A DNA stretch of 64,000 nucleotides from Thermodesulfobacteriota bacterium (lineage in GTDB: Bacteria; Desulfobacterota_D; UBA1144; Nemesobacterales; UBA2774): contig DAOKYU010000003.1 in assembly GCA_035325995.1 (NCBI GenBank), positions 1 through 64,000 on the forward strand. Direction: 5' to 3'. Shown in pieces: positions 1 to 7,527 of this stretch (its first letter is position 1; each line of letters starts with the position of its first letter). A model generated the notes under the pieces. The model was not told the DNA's origin. It worked only from the letters and a program-made list of their open reading frames with translations, and made no database searches. A program made the translations under genes and the position numbers.

Positions 1-53
1 TTCAATATCGAGTCCTGCGCCGCCCTCTCAAATTTGATTTCCTTTGCTGCCAT
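1..53 (-). CDS. groL: 60 kDa chaperonin GroEL (N-terminal fragment)
   Basis: Only the first 17 codons are inside the window. They read MAAKEIKFERAAQDSIL, a typical GroEL N-terminus. The ATG is preceded by a strong ribosome binding site (GAGGAGG) and lies 26 bp downstream of groES on the same strand, so the two form the usual groES-groEL operon. GroEL is the barrel of the ATP-driven folding chamber in the cytoplasm. The gene runs off the left edge, so nothing can be said about its ATPase or C-terminal regions. Confidence 0.9.
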   Translation of the reverse strand, partial: MAAKEIKFERAAQDSIL

Positions 54-79
54 TTCGAAGATACCTCCTCAGAATTTTT

Positions 80-367
80 TTATTCGATTACCGCGAGTAT
101 TTCATTTTCGGAAAGAATGACGTAATCGTCACCCTTGAAGCTTATCTCCGTACCGCTGTACTTCCCGAAAAGAACCTTGTCCCCCTTCTTGACATCGAGC
201 TTCTTCGTCAACCCCGCCCCGAGCACCCAGCCGCTTCCGACCGCAACCACCTCGCCCTCCTGCGGCTTCTCGGCCGCCGAATCGGGGATAATGATCCCGC
301 CCTTGGTGGTTTCCTGCGCTTCGACCCTCTTGATCAACACCTTTTCACGAATCGGTTTCACACCCAT
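80..367 (-). CDS. groS: 10 kDa co-chaperonin GroES
   Basis: This 95-residue protein is the usual length for GroES, the heptameric lid that closes the GroEL folding chamber. The N-terminus ([20 protein letters not shown]), the mobile loop with GGIIIPDSA around residues 23-31, and the segment [16 protein letters not shown] are family hallmarks. The ATG has an AGGAGG site 8 bases upstream. It is the first gene of the groES-groEL operon. I looked for a CIRCE operator upstream and did not find one, so control is more likely by sigma-factor choice or constitutive. Confidence 0.97.
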   Translation of the reverse strand: MGVKPIREKVLIKRVEAQETTKGGIIIPDSAAEKPQEGEVVAVGSGWVLGAGLTKKLDVKKGDKVLFGKYSGTEISFKGDDYVILSENEILAVIE

Positions 368-435
368 CTTCGAAAAACCTCCTGGATTTATATGTGTTAG
401 GTAAATTTAAACCTTCCGGATAAAAAGCTAGGTAT

Positions 436-463
436 AAAATATGCACGAATCGATGCCTGTCAA
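436..463 (-). promoter_or_regulatory. Promoter for groES-groEL
   Basis: On the minus strand a perfect -35 box TTGACA (458-463) is followed after 16 bases by TATTTT (436-441), about 70 bp upstream of the groES start. This reads as a housekeeping sigma-70 promoter. No heat-shock-specific consensus or inverted-repeat operator was seen. Confidence 0.5.
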
Positions 464-551
464 GGGGGCAGGATCAAATACAACCGGGTCCGGGTAGAGT
501 AAATTAATCAATAGATAGAGGGGAATTAGAGAAGCATAAGAGAAGCGGACT

Positions 552-926
552 TCAGAATTTTTCCTCGAATGCGTTCTTTATGATCCTCGCCTCTCCCGTC
601 CCGAGATCGACGGCGACCACGTCGAAGCGCATGGCCCCCTCGGCGTGTTTTACGGATTCCATATAGCTGTATGCGATTGAAATCAGGCGTTTCTGCTTCC
701 ATCCGGTTACGGATTCCTCGGGGAGGCCGAAGCCCTTCCCGCTCCTTGCCTTGACCTCGATAAAGCAAAGCACCCTGCCCCTGTCCTCGGCTATGACGTC
801 TATCTCACCCAGCCGGCATCTCCAGTTCCTGGCTATTATTTTGTACTTTTCCCTCTGAAGGGCCCTGCAGGCAATGTCTTCCCCCCTTCGTCCCAGTGAT
901 TTTTTGTCGGCGGTCATTGCAGTCAT
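552..926 (-). CDS. YraN/UPF0102 family endonuclease-like protein
   Basis: This protein of about 120 residues matches the YraN (UPF0102) family: LGRRGEDIACRAL near the start, then RNWRCRLGEIDVIAEDRG and LCFIEVKAR. The D, E and K residues of these two segments form the PD-(D/E)XK-type nuclease core. The family's biological role is poorly defined; links to recombination or DNA processing are proposed from fold alone. The start could be the ATG at 926 or the one at 917. It begins only 19 bp after the mutS stop, and no clear ribosome site is visible, so it is probably co-transcribed and translationally coupled with mutS. Confidence 0.88.
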   Translation of the reverse strand: MTAMTADKKSLGRRGEDIACRALQREKYKIIARNWRCRLGEIDVIAEDRGRVLCFIEVKARSGKGFGLPEESVTGWKQKRLISIAYSYMESVKHAEGAMRFDVVAVDLGTGEARIIKNAFEEKF

Positions 927-945
927 TATCGATAAGTTGCGGGCG

Positions 946-3549
946 TCAGTCCCCGCCTTCGAGCTTCCCCTTTAGCTCCGCCAGCTTCGCCAGGGCGTCG
1001 AGCGGCGTCATCGAATTCGTATCGAGCGCCTTTATCTCCTCGATGACGGGATTCTCTTCTTTCGGGGCGGGCGCGGCCTCCGCCGCCGTGAAGAGATTCA
1101 TCTGCCCCCCGAGTATGGACGTCCTTATGCCCGATTGCGATTTTTCGAGGTTCGACAATACCTTCTGCGCGCTTTTTATGACCACGTCGGGGACCCCTGC
1201 GAGCCTCGCGACCTGTATGCCGTAGCTGTGGCTCGCCGCCCCGGGTATCAGCTTCCGGAGAAACACTATTTTATCCCCGTTCTCCTTTACGTAAATGTTG
1301 TAATTCTTGGTCCTCCTGCGCGATATGGAGAGCCCCGTAAGCTCGTGGTAATGGGTCGCGAAAAGCGTCCTCGGCCCCCTGTCGTGAAGGTACTCGGCCA
1401 CTGCCCACGCTATGCTCATCCCGTCGAAGGTGCTCGTCCCGCGCCCTATCTCGTCGAGTATGACGAGGCTCCTGTCCGTCGCGTGGCGGAGTATGTAGGC
1501 CGTCTCCACCATCTCGACCATGAACGTCGAGTGCCCCCTGGCGATGTTGTCCGACGCCCCCACCCTGGTGAACACCCTGTCCGATATGCCGACCCGGGCG
1601 TGCGTCGCGGGAACGAAGCTCCCCATCTGCGCCATAATCGCCGTAAGGGCCACCTGCCTTATCAGCGTCGATTTTCCGGCCATGTTCGGCCCCGTGATGA
1701 GCAGGAACTGGTTCTCGTGCGGGTCGAGCCTGACGTCGTTAGGGACGAACCTCTCACCGAGATCCATCCTTTCGACGACGGGATGCCGGCTGTTCTTTAT
1801 GTCCATCACGGGCTCGTCCGTCATCTGCGGGCGGACGTAATTGTATCTTTCGGCCGCCTCCGCGAGGGCCGAATAACAGTCGAGCTCGCCGAGGAGCGCC
1901 GAGGTGCTCCTCACCCTGTCGGCCTCCGCGGCCACCTTCTTCCTGAGCCCCTCGAATATCTCGCCTTCGAGGGCAATCATCCTGTCCTCCGCGCCGAGTA
2001 TCTTGTCCTCGTATTCCTTTAGCTCCTCCGTTATGTACCTCTCGGCGTTTGCGAGGGTCTGCCGCCGCGCGTACGTGTCGGGGACGGATGCGGCATTCGC
2101 CTTCGACACCTCTATGTAATAACCGAAGACGCGGTTATAGCTCACCTTGAGCGAGTTTATGCCCGTCGCCTTTCGCTCCTTCGCTTCGAGGTCGGCTATC
2201 CACTGCTTCCCGTCCCGCCTTATGGACCTTAGCTCGTCGAGCTCGGCGTTCACCCCCTCCTTTATTATCCCCCCCTCGCGCGACGTGAGCGGCGGGTCTT
2301 CGACGAGCGAAGACGCCAGAAGCCGGTGGAGGTCGGACAGGTCGTCGAGCCCCTCGCCTATGCCACGAACGGCTTCGAGCCCGGCTTCCGTAAGGAGCTT
2401 CTTTATGCCGGATATGTGAACGGACGAATCGCGGAGCGCCCCCAGGTCCCGGGGCCGCGCGGTCGATGTAGCTATCCTGCCTATGAGCCGCTCGATGTCG
2501 CTTATCTCGCGCATCTCGGCCGTAAGCGCGGTTCTTAGTGAAGTGTGCGACTTAAGCTCCTCGACTACGTCCAGCCTCCTTTCTATCGCCTTTATGTCCA
2601 CGAGCGGATAATTTATCCATCGCCGGAGGAGCCGTCCCCCCATGCCCGTCATCGTCTCGTCGAGCACCCACAGGAGGGTGCCCCCCGTATCGCCGTTATT
2701 AGAGCGCGTGAGCTCTAGGTTCCGCTTCGTCGATTCGTCTATAAGGAGATATCCCGATTTCCCGTAAAACTCGGGGTCGTTAAGGGGCGGCATCTCTTCG
2801 AGCCGCGTGTCTCTAAGGTACTGAAGGAGCGCACCCGCGGCTGTAACCGCTTCGGGAACGCCTTCGAGGCCGTAGGGCTCGAGCGTCCTGGCCGAAAGGT
2901 GGTCGAGCAGAAGCTCCCGGCCCCGGTCGGGGTCCCAAACCCAGCTGTCGAGCCCGGTGATGAGAGGGTTCCCCGACCTTTTCAGTGCAGTCCCCGAAAC
3001 CGGCGATTCTCCCTCGCCCACGTTCTCGAGGATTATCTCCCTCGGCTCCAGCCTGAATATCTCGTCCGTAAGGTCTTCCACCGAATCGAACGCGGACACC
3101 CTGAAAAGCCCCGTCGATATGTCGGTGTACGCGAGGCCGTAAACGCCGTCCCCGGCGTATACGCTTGCGAGGAAGTTATTGCACTTCGAGTCGAGGTTCT
3201 CGGAATCGAGTATGACGCCCGGGGTGAGAACCCTGACCACCTTTCTCTTGACGACGCCCTTCGCCGACTTCGGGTCCTCTATCTGCTCGCAGACAGCTAC
3301 CTTGTGTCCGCTCTTTAAGAGCTTTGCGAGGTACGGCTCCGAGCTGTGGTGAGGGACGCCGCATAAAGGCACCGGGTTCTTGTCGTTCTTGTTCCGCGAT
3401 GTGAGCGCTATTCCGAGGACCTTGGACGCCACCTTCGCGTCGTCGTAGAACATCTCGTAAAAATCCCCGAGCCGGAAGAATAGTATCGCGTCCGGGTACT
3501 CCCTCTTTAACGACATGTACTGTTTTAACATCGGGGTTTCGACGGGCAT
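946..3549 (-). CDS. mutS: DNA mismatch repair protein MutS
   Basis: MutS recognises mismatches and small loops and starts methyl- or strand-directed repair. The mismatch-reading segment FFRLGDFYEMF, with the Phe-x-Glu pair near residues 30-32, is intact. The C-terminal ATPase has Walker A GPNMAGKST, the Walker B segment DEIGRGTSTFDG and the H-loop FATHYHEL. The length (867 residues) is normal. The open frame extends upstream to a TTG at 3585, but that codon lies inside the -35 box of a good promoter. The promoter geometry and the family's N-terminus (ETPMLKQYMSLKREYPD) favour the ATG at 3549, which has no Shine-Dalgarno and would sit at the 5' end of a leaderless mRNA. The YraN gene follows in the same operon. 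Confidence 0.97.
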   Translation of the reverse strand: MPVETPMLKQYMSLKREYPDAILFFRLGDFYEMFYDDAKVASKVLGIALTSRNKNDKNPVPLCGVPHHSSEPYLAKLLKSGHKVAVCEQIEDPKSAKGVVKRKVVRVLTPGVILDSENLDSKCNNFLASVYAGDGVYGLAYTDISTGLFRVSAFDSVEDLTDEIFRLEPREIILENVGEGESPVSGTALKRSGNPLITGLDSWVWDPDRGRELLLDHLSARTLEPYGLEGVPEAVTAAGALLQYLRDTRLEEMPPLNDPEFYGKSGYLLIDESTKRNLELTRSNNGDTGGTLLWVLDETMTGMGGRLLRRWINYPLVDIKAIERRLDVVEELKSHTSLRTALTAEMREISDIERLIGRIATSTARPRDLGALRDSSVHISGIKKLLTEAGLEAVRGIGEGLDDLSDLHRLLASSLVEDPPLTSREGGIIKEGVNAELDELRSIRRDGKQWIADLEAKERKATGINSLKVSYNRVFGYYIEVSKANAASVPDTYARRQTLANAERYITEELKEYEDKILGAEDRMIALEGEIFEGLRKKVAAEADRVRSTSALLGELDCYSALAEAAERYNYVRPQMTDEPVMDIKNSRHPVVERMDLGERFVPNDVRLDPHENQFLLITGPNMAGKSTLIRQVALTAIMAQMGSFVPATHARVGISDRVFTRVGASDNIARGHSTFMVEMVETAYILRHATDRSLVILDEIGRGTSTFDGMSIAWAVAEYLHDRGPRTLFATHYHELTGLSISRRRTKNYNIYVKENGDKIVFLRKLIPGAASHSYGIQVARLAGVPDVVIKSAQKVLSNLEKSQSGIRTSILGGQMNLFTAAEAAPAPKEENPVIEEIKALDTNSMTPLDALAKLAELKGKLEGGD

Positions 3550-3556
3550 CGTGATG

Positions 3557-3585
3557 ATTATATCAATTCGCCGGGAAACTCTCAA
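3557..3585 (-). promoter_or_regulatory. mutS promoter giving a leaderless transcript
   Basis: The minus strand carries TTGAGA (3580-3585), a 17-base spacer and a perfect TATAAT (3557-3562). Only 7 bases separate the -10 box from the ATG at 3549, so the predicted transcription start coincides with the start codon. The promoter also rules out the longer TTG-initiated frame as the main product. Confidence 0.65.
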
Positions 3586-3736
3586 TTTAAACGGGACGCC
3601 GAGGGAGGTATGGAGGAGAAGGCCTCCTTGCCCGCGGTCACGACAGGTGATAGATTAATCCCTTTCATGCGAAACACTCCCGGGCGGAAAGGCCGTCCGG
3701 TGGGAAAGCACAGAAACCAGCACCGAGGGGCCGAAA

Positions 3737-4825
3737 TTGATAAAGCCGAATCCGTTTGTAGAAGATCTGATACCGTACGTACCGGGTAAACCCGTAGAAG
3801 AGCTCGAAAGGGAGCTCGGCATAACGGGCGCGATAAAGATAGCGTCCAACGAAAACCCGATAGGCCCCTCGCCGCTCGCAATGAAGGCTGCAATGGAGGC
3901 ACTCTCCGGCGTAAACCGCTACCCGGACGGCGACGCGTTTTATCTCAAACACAAGCTCGCGGAATCGCTCGGCGTAAAGCCCGGGACGATAATATTCGGT
4001 AACGGCTCGAACGACGTCATCGACGTCGCGGCAAGGACGTTCCTCGGCCCCGGGGACGAGGCCGTCATGGGGGAGTACGCCTTCATCGTCTACCCTATAG
4101 TGACCAGGCTCGCGGGGGCGTCGGCGGTGATCTCGCCCATGCCGGGCTACACACACGACCTCAAGGACATCTACTCCCGCATCACGCCGAAAACGAAGGC
4201 CGTCTTCATAGCCAACCCTAATAACCCCACCGGGACGATGGTCGCAAAGGACGAGATGGAGTGGTTCCTCGATAAAATAGACGGGGACATACTCGTCGTA
4301 ATCGACGAGGCCTACTTCGAATACGTGGACGACCCGTCCTACCCCGATTCGCTCGATTACGCGGGGCTCGGGAAATCGATCCTCACCGTGAGGACGTTCT
4401 CGAAAATCTACGGGCTTGCGGGAATGAGGCTCGGCTACGGCATCGGGCCCGAGGGCATGGTCTCGAACATGCACAAGGCGCGGCACCCCTTCAACACGAG
4501 CTCTTTGGCGCAGGCCGCCGCTATAGCGGCGCTTGACGACGCCGGGCACGTCCGGAAATCGAAGGAGATAAACAGTAAGGGGCTCGACTATTTGGGGGCG
4601 GAGCTCGGGAAGCTCGGCGTCGAGTACGCGCCCAGCCATGCGAATTTCGTATTGGTGAACCTGGGAGGCGACCCGATGCCCGTCTACAACGCCCTCTTGA
4701 GAGAAGGCGTCATAGTAAGGCCGGTCGGCATATACGGCCTCAAAACCTATTTGAGAGTATCCGTCGGGCTCCAGGAAGAAAACGAAAGATTCATCCGCGC
4801 ATTTAAGAAAGTGTTGGGGAAATAA
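3737..4825 (+). CDS. hisC: Histidinol-phosphate/aromatic aminotransferase
   Basis: This is a PLP-dependent class I/II aminotransferase of the HisC subfamily (362 residues, normal length). Visible features are the N-terminal IASNENPIGPSP, the ANPNNPTG motif, the VIDEAYFEY segment whose Asp contacts the PLP pyridine nitrogen, and the Schiff-base lysine in TFSKIYGLAGMRLGY near residue 220. It starts with TTG, preceded by GAGGGG at good spacing. It lies 5 bp before tyrA, so besides histidinol-phosphate it may transaminate phenylpyruvate, hydroxyphenylpyruvate or prephenate. Sequence alone does not decide substrate preference. Confidence 0.93.
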   Translation: MIKPNPFVEDLIPYVPGKPVEELERELGITGAIKIASNENPIGPSPLAMKAAMEALSGVNRYPDGDAFYLKHKLAESLGVKPGTIIFGNGSNDVIDVAARTFLGPGDEAVMGEYAFIVYPIVTRLAGASAVISPMPGYTHDLKDIYSRITPKTKAVFIANPNNPTGTMVAKDEMEWFLDKIDGDILVVIDEAYFEYVDDPSYPDSLDYAGLGKSILTVRTFSKIYGLAGMRLGYGIGPEGMVSNMHKARHPFNTSSLAQAAAIAALDDAGHVRKSKEINSKGLDYLGAELGKLGVEYAPSHANFVLVNLGGDPMPVYNALLREGVIVRPVGIYGLKTYLRVSVGLQEENERFIRAFKKVLGK

Positions 4826-4830
4826 TTAAA

Positions 4831-5688
4831 ATGCAATTCGGCAAGGTGACAATCGTAGGACTCGGGCTCATAGGCGGCTCGCTGGCATGGGCGCTCAGGG
4901 AATCGGGCGGGGTGCGTACAGTGTGCGGGGTGGATTCGGACCCCGGCTCCGTTGACTACGCCGTAGAGACGGGCATCGTCGATGAGGGCTCGACCCACCC
5001 CGGAGAGGCCGTACCGGGGGCGGAAGTCATCGTCGCCGCGACATACGTCGGCGGCATCGCCGATACCGTGAAGTCGCTCATCCCGCATGCCGACGACGGC
5101 GCGCTGATAACCGACGTCGGGAGCGTAAAGGCGGGTATAGTGAGGGAGATAGAGGGCTTCATCCCCGCGCGCCTCGGGTTCGTCGGCGGGCACCCCATAG
5201 CGGGCACCGAGAATTCGGGCGTCAGGAACGCCGTCCTGGGCCTCTTTAGCGGAAAGAGATTCATCCTCACGCCCACCGCGAAAACACCGGAGGCCGCAAA
5301 GAAAAAGGTAAGGGCGCTGTGGAGGCTCGCAGGGAGCGACATATACGAAATGGACCCCGACTCCCACGACAGGATTTTCGGGTTCGTTAGCCACCTTCCC
5401 CACGCGGCGGCTTACGGGCTCGTGGACGCGATTCTTTCCTCCGGCGACCCGGACACGCTTCTCGATTTCGCCGGCGGCGGGCTCAGGGACTACACCCGCG
5501 TCGCGTCGAGCTCGCCCGAGATGTGGGCCGACATTATGACGGCCAACAGAGACAACGTGCTCGGGGCGCTACGGCAGTTGACGGCGTCCCTCTCGAAGAT
5601 AGAAGCGGCGCTCGAAAAGGGCGACAGGGAAGAGCTCCTCAAAATATTCAACGCCGCCGCCGAAACCAAAAAAGACAGGATAAAATAG
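4831..5688 (+). CDS. tyrA: Prephenate/arogenate dehydrogenase TyrA
   Basis: TyrA oxidatively decarboxylates prephenate (or arogenate) on the way to tyrosine. The N-terminal Rossmann motif is VTIVGLGLIGGSLAWAL. Further family marks are ITDVGSVK, the active-site region GGHPIAGTENSG and the helical segment with SHLPHAAAYGL. The length (285 residues) fits a monofunctional enzyme without fused chorismate mutase or ACT domain. It follows hisC after 5 bp and is surely co-transcribed. Its end faces the end of gntK 10 bp away, leaving no room for a conventional terminator between the converging genes. Confidence 0.95.
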   Translation: MQFGKVTIVGLGLIGGSLAWALRESGGVRTVCGVDSDPGSVDYAVETGIVDEGSTHPGEAVPGAEVIVAATYVGGIADTVKSLIPHADDGALITDVGSVKAGIVREIEGFIPARLGFVGGHPIAGTENSGVRNAVLGLFSGKRFILTPTAKTPEAAKKKVRALWRLAGSDIYEMDPDSHDRIFGFVSHLPHAAAYGLVDAILSSGDPDTLLDFAGGGLRDYTRVASSSPEMWADIMTANRDNVLGALRQLTASLSKIEAALEKGDREELLKIFNAAAETKKDRIK

Positions 5689-5698
5689 CGCCCGGGTT

Positions 5699-6190
5699 CT
5701 ACGCGCCCGAGGGCTTCAGTCCCAGCCCTTTTATAATCTCCCCGGCTATGGATTCGGGGCTCCGCGAGGCGTCGACGACGAGCGCGTCCTCGGGCTCTTC
5801 GAGGTCCGCGAGCTGGCTTTCGAGGATCCCCGGCCCGGCGAAGTGGCCCTTTCTTCCCTCGAGCCTCTTTTCCACGAGCGAGGCGTCTCCCTTGAGGTAT
5901 ACGAAAGCGACGTCCGGGCGGCCGTCCCCGAGATAATCCCTGTACGACTGCTTGAGAGCGGAGCAGGCAAGGACCATATCGGCGTCCTGTGACCTTATGA
6001 GCCCCCGGAGCGCGGCCAGCCACGGGAGCCTGCCGGCGTCCGTGAGGGGAACCCCGGCCTTCATCTTTTCTATGTTGCCCTTCGGATGGAAGTCGTCGGC
6101 GTCGTAGAATCCCCAGCCGAGCATTTCGGCCAGGACTGCGCCGGCGGTAGTCTTTCCCACGCCCGAAACTCCCATGATAACGACGATCAT
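5699..6190 (-). CDS. gntK: Gluconokinase
   Basis: A 163-residue P-loop kinase of the gluconokinase family, which phosphorylates D-gluconate to 6-phosphogluconate. The Walker A loop GVSGVGKTT is at residues 7-15. DADDFHPKGNIEKMKAGVPLTDAGRLPWL is the family signature for sugar binding, followed by CSALKQSYRDYL. The protein is complete and typical in length. No gluconate transporter or regulator lies next to it, so it is a stand-alone gene that probably feeds the pentose phosphate pathway. Confidence 0.95.
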   Translation of the reverse strand: MIVVIMGVSGVGKTTAGAVLAEMLGWGFYDADDFHPKGNIEKMKAGVPLTDAGRLPWLAALRGLIRSQDADMVLACSALKQSYRDYLGDGRPDVAFVYLKGDASLVEKRLEGRKGHFAGPGILESQLADLEEPEDALVVDASRSPESIAGEIIKGLGLKPSGA

Positions 6191-6241
6191 AAGCCCGGTG
6201 TTACGGCATCGATCCCGGCCGGATCTTGATTTTGCCGGCGG

Positions 6242-6319
6242 CTAAAATATATTGCACTTGCAGGCCGTAACGAAAAAGGAAACCAGCATAAGTGCGGTTA
6301 TTGTCAGATATAAACGCAT
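6242..6319 (-). CDS. Mini-lipoprotein 2 (25 residues), entericidin-like
   Basis: The minus strand encodes MRLYLTITALMLVSFFVTAC followed by KCNIF, then stop: a 25-residue peptide that is almost only a lipoprotein signal sequence. The lipobox is VTAC, and the mature part would be Cys-Lys-Cys-Asn-Ile-Phe. The ATG has AAGGA at usable spacing. Its close resemblance to the peptide encoded 150 bp upstream (same MRLY start, same length, same Cys-x-Cys after cleavage) supports both as real. By size and layout they recall the tandem entericidin lipoproteins, but I see no clear sequence homology, so the role is unknown. Confidence 0.6.
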   Translation of the reverse strand: MRLYLTITALMLVSFFVTACKCNIF

Positions 6320-6472
6320 TTTACCCGTCCTTAAATGAAGTACCGGCGGCCGGCGAGAGCTATATACCGAAGACAAGCCCGGCAGACATTCACCCGTCCC
6401 GGGAGGGCAATCGGGGAAATGCCTCGGGAGAACTCCCATGTTTACCTGGTTACGCCAGGCATGGAACGGGAT

Positions 6473-6550
6473 TTATCCGATCCCGCAGCTGCATGCCGTT
6501 ACGATAAATGCTGTAGCCAGAACTGCCAGTACGGTTATATATAAACGCAT
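6473..6550 (-). CDS. Mini-lipoprotein 1 (25 residues), entericidin-like
   Basis: The minus strand encodes MRLYITVLAVLATAFIVTAC followed by SCGIG and a TAA stop. It is a tandem paralogue of the peptide at 6242-6319 and is below the size cut-off of most gene finders. It has a lipobox (VTAC), a predicted mature pentapeptide beginning Cys-Ser-Cys, and GGAAGG upstream of the ATG. A promoter with a perfect TATAAT lies about 35 bp before the start, so the two peptides appear to form their own transcription unit. Possible roles are an envelope-stress lipopeptide or half of a small toxin-antidote pair; this is inference only. Confidence 0.6.
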   Translation of the reverse strand: MRLYITVLAVLATAFIVTACSCGIG

Positions 6551-6584
6551 GAGGAACCTTCCGATAAAGTGTCTTATTTAAAAA

Positions 6585-6613
6585 ATTATACTCGCTGGAG
6601 TGAATTATCAAAA
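6585..6613 (-). promoter_or_regulatory. Promoter of the mini-lipoprotein unit
   Basis: On the minus strand TATAAT (6585-6590) is preceded by TTTTGA at 17 bases or TTGATA at 15 bases. The expected transcription start is about 27 bases before the first mini-lipoprotein ATG. The region around it is AT-rich compared with the neighbouring genes. Confidence 0.55.
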
Positions 6614-6646
6614 CAAAAATAAAGTGCGAAATGGCGGGAAAGGTGC

Positions 6647-7228
6647 TCAGCACCAGCCCGAGCCGGCGTCGAGCGCGGCCGTAAGCCCTTCGCGGAGGGG
6701 CTCGATACGCGCCTTGTAAGTCCTTACGTCCCTGACGTATCCGAGTGGATTTTTCTGCCAGAATAAAAACCTGTCGTATATGATCCTGAGGTTGTCTATC
6801 ACCTCTTCGGAATCGAACAGCCAGCCGAAGTCGGTCTTCTCGGGATAAAATAGCATGAAGAACATGAGCTTCATCGTCACGTGCTCTTCGAGGTGCCTCG
6901 CGCTTCCGAAATCGCGGCGCATGAGATCGAACCATCCCGTGCGCGCCCAGCTATAGCCGCTCCCGAAGGCGTCCGCCATCCTGGGCTCGAGGCCGAGCCT
7001 GGAGCCGGCCTCTTTCCCGAGCTCCGAGAATACGCAGGCGGCCTCGCGCGTGAAGTAATCCTGCGAGTGTAGCCTTCTTTCCATGCCGAGGAGGTTACGG
7101 ATGAGCCCCGGCTCGGTCTTAATGTAGCCGGCGAGATCGAAAGAACCCGTATCGCCGCAGGATACGAGCGAGACCGATATATTCTCCCACTCCCTCCTGG
7201 CTATCTGAAACGCTGAACGGATTTCCAT
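6647..7228 (-). CDS. Hypothetical protein, likely phosphate-regulated
   Basis: I do not recognise this 193-residue protein. It has no signal peptide or membrane segment and looks soluble and mostly helical, with many aromatic residues (SGYSWARTGWFDLMRRDF, FFMLFYPEKTDFGWLFDS). Codon use resembles the housekeeping neighbours, so it is a genuine gene. Its start lies 22 bp from an array of four 11-bp-spaced TTAA repeats that read like a Pho-box array facing it, and it is divergent from the pst operon. I therefore infer induction under phosphate limitation. No catalytic motif can be pointed out. Confidence 0.75.
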   Translation of the reverse strand: MEIRSAFQIARREWENISVSLVSCGDTGSFDLAGYIKTEPGLIRNLLGMERRLHSQDYFTREAACVFSELGKEAGSRLGLEPRMADAFGSGYSWARTGWFDLMRRDFGSARHLEEHVTMKLMFFMLFYPEKTDFGWLFDSEEVIDNLRIIYDRFLFWQKNPLGYVRDVRTYKARIEPLREGLTAALDAGSGWC

Positions 7229-7248
7229 ATGTATAATCGTCGCCTACC

Positions 7249-7292
7249 GTGATTAAGAACCGGTTAAGGGCCTGTTAACCAAGGATTAATCC
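7249..7292 (-). promoter_or_regulatory. Pho-box-like array 1 (four 11-bp repeats)
   Basis: TTAA occurs at 7253, 7264, 7275 and 7286, exactly 11 bp apart, which is the spacing of PhoB direct repeats. TTAA is its own complement, but the flanks fit the minus strand best: CCCTTAACCGG then TTCTTAATCAC closely match the last two units of array 2. Ten bases after the last unit comes GATTAT, a possible -10 box, just before the unknown gene ending at 7228. This is PhoB-promoter geometry, with the box replacing the -35. Confidence 0.6.
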
Positions 7293-7433
7293 GTGCGGCC
7301 AAACGCATAACACACCGCTATTATTAATTAATTCCGAGCCACAGGACTTGCTCGGCAAAGGGATAGGCCATCCGGCAAATGAGCTTTCCCCTCACGAAAA
7401 GATATTGTAAAATTGGGAGGCGGAAGGGTGTTG

Positions 7434-7477
7434 CAATTAACTACGGTTTCATTATCTCTTCACACGATCTTAACAAT
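7434..7477 (+). promoter_or_regulatory. Pho-box-like array 2 upstream of pstS
   Basis: Four units with an exact 11-bp period: TTAA at 7437, TTCA at 7448, TTCA at 7459 and TTAA at 7470. The last two units, CTCTTCACACG and ATCTTAACAAT, resemble the PhoB consensus repeat and match array 1. A weak -10 candidate (TTTACT, about 7485) follows. The position, roughly 50 bp before the pstS start codon, is right for a phosphate-starvation promoter. Confidence 0.6.
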
Positions 7478-7527
7478 ACCCGTGTTTACTCCTACGCAGA
7501 CTAACAATCCAAAGGAGGTATTCTTTA

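Noticed and set aside
368..525. CIRCE heat-shock operator upstream of groES
   Set aside because: No TTAGCACTC/GAGTGCTAA inverted repeat is present.
3550..3585. TTG start giving MutS 12 more residues
   Set aside because: The extension overlaps the -35 and -10 boxes of the mutS promoter and lacks a ribosome site.
3665..4639. Long minus-strand frame across hisC
   Set aside because: It is a shadow of the plus-strand hisC codons in GC-rich DNA, with low-complexity Arg/Val-rich translation and no ribosome site.
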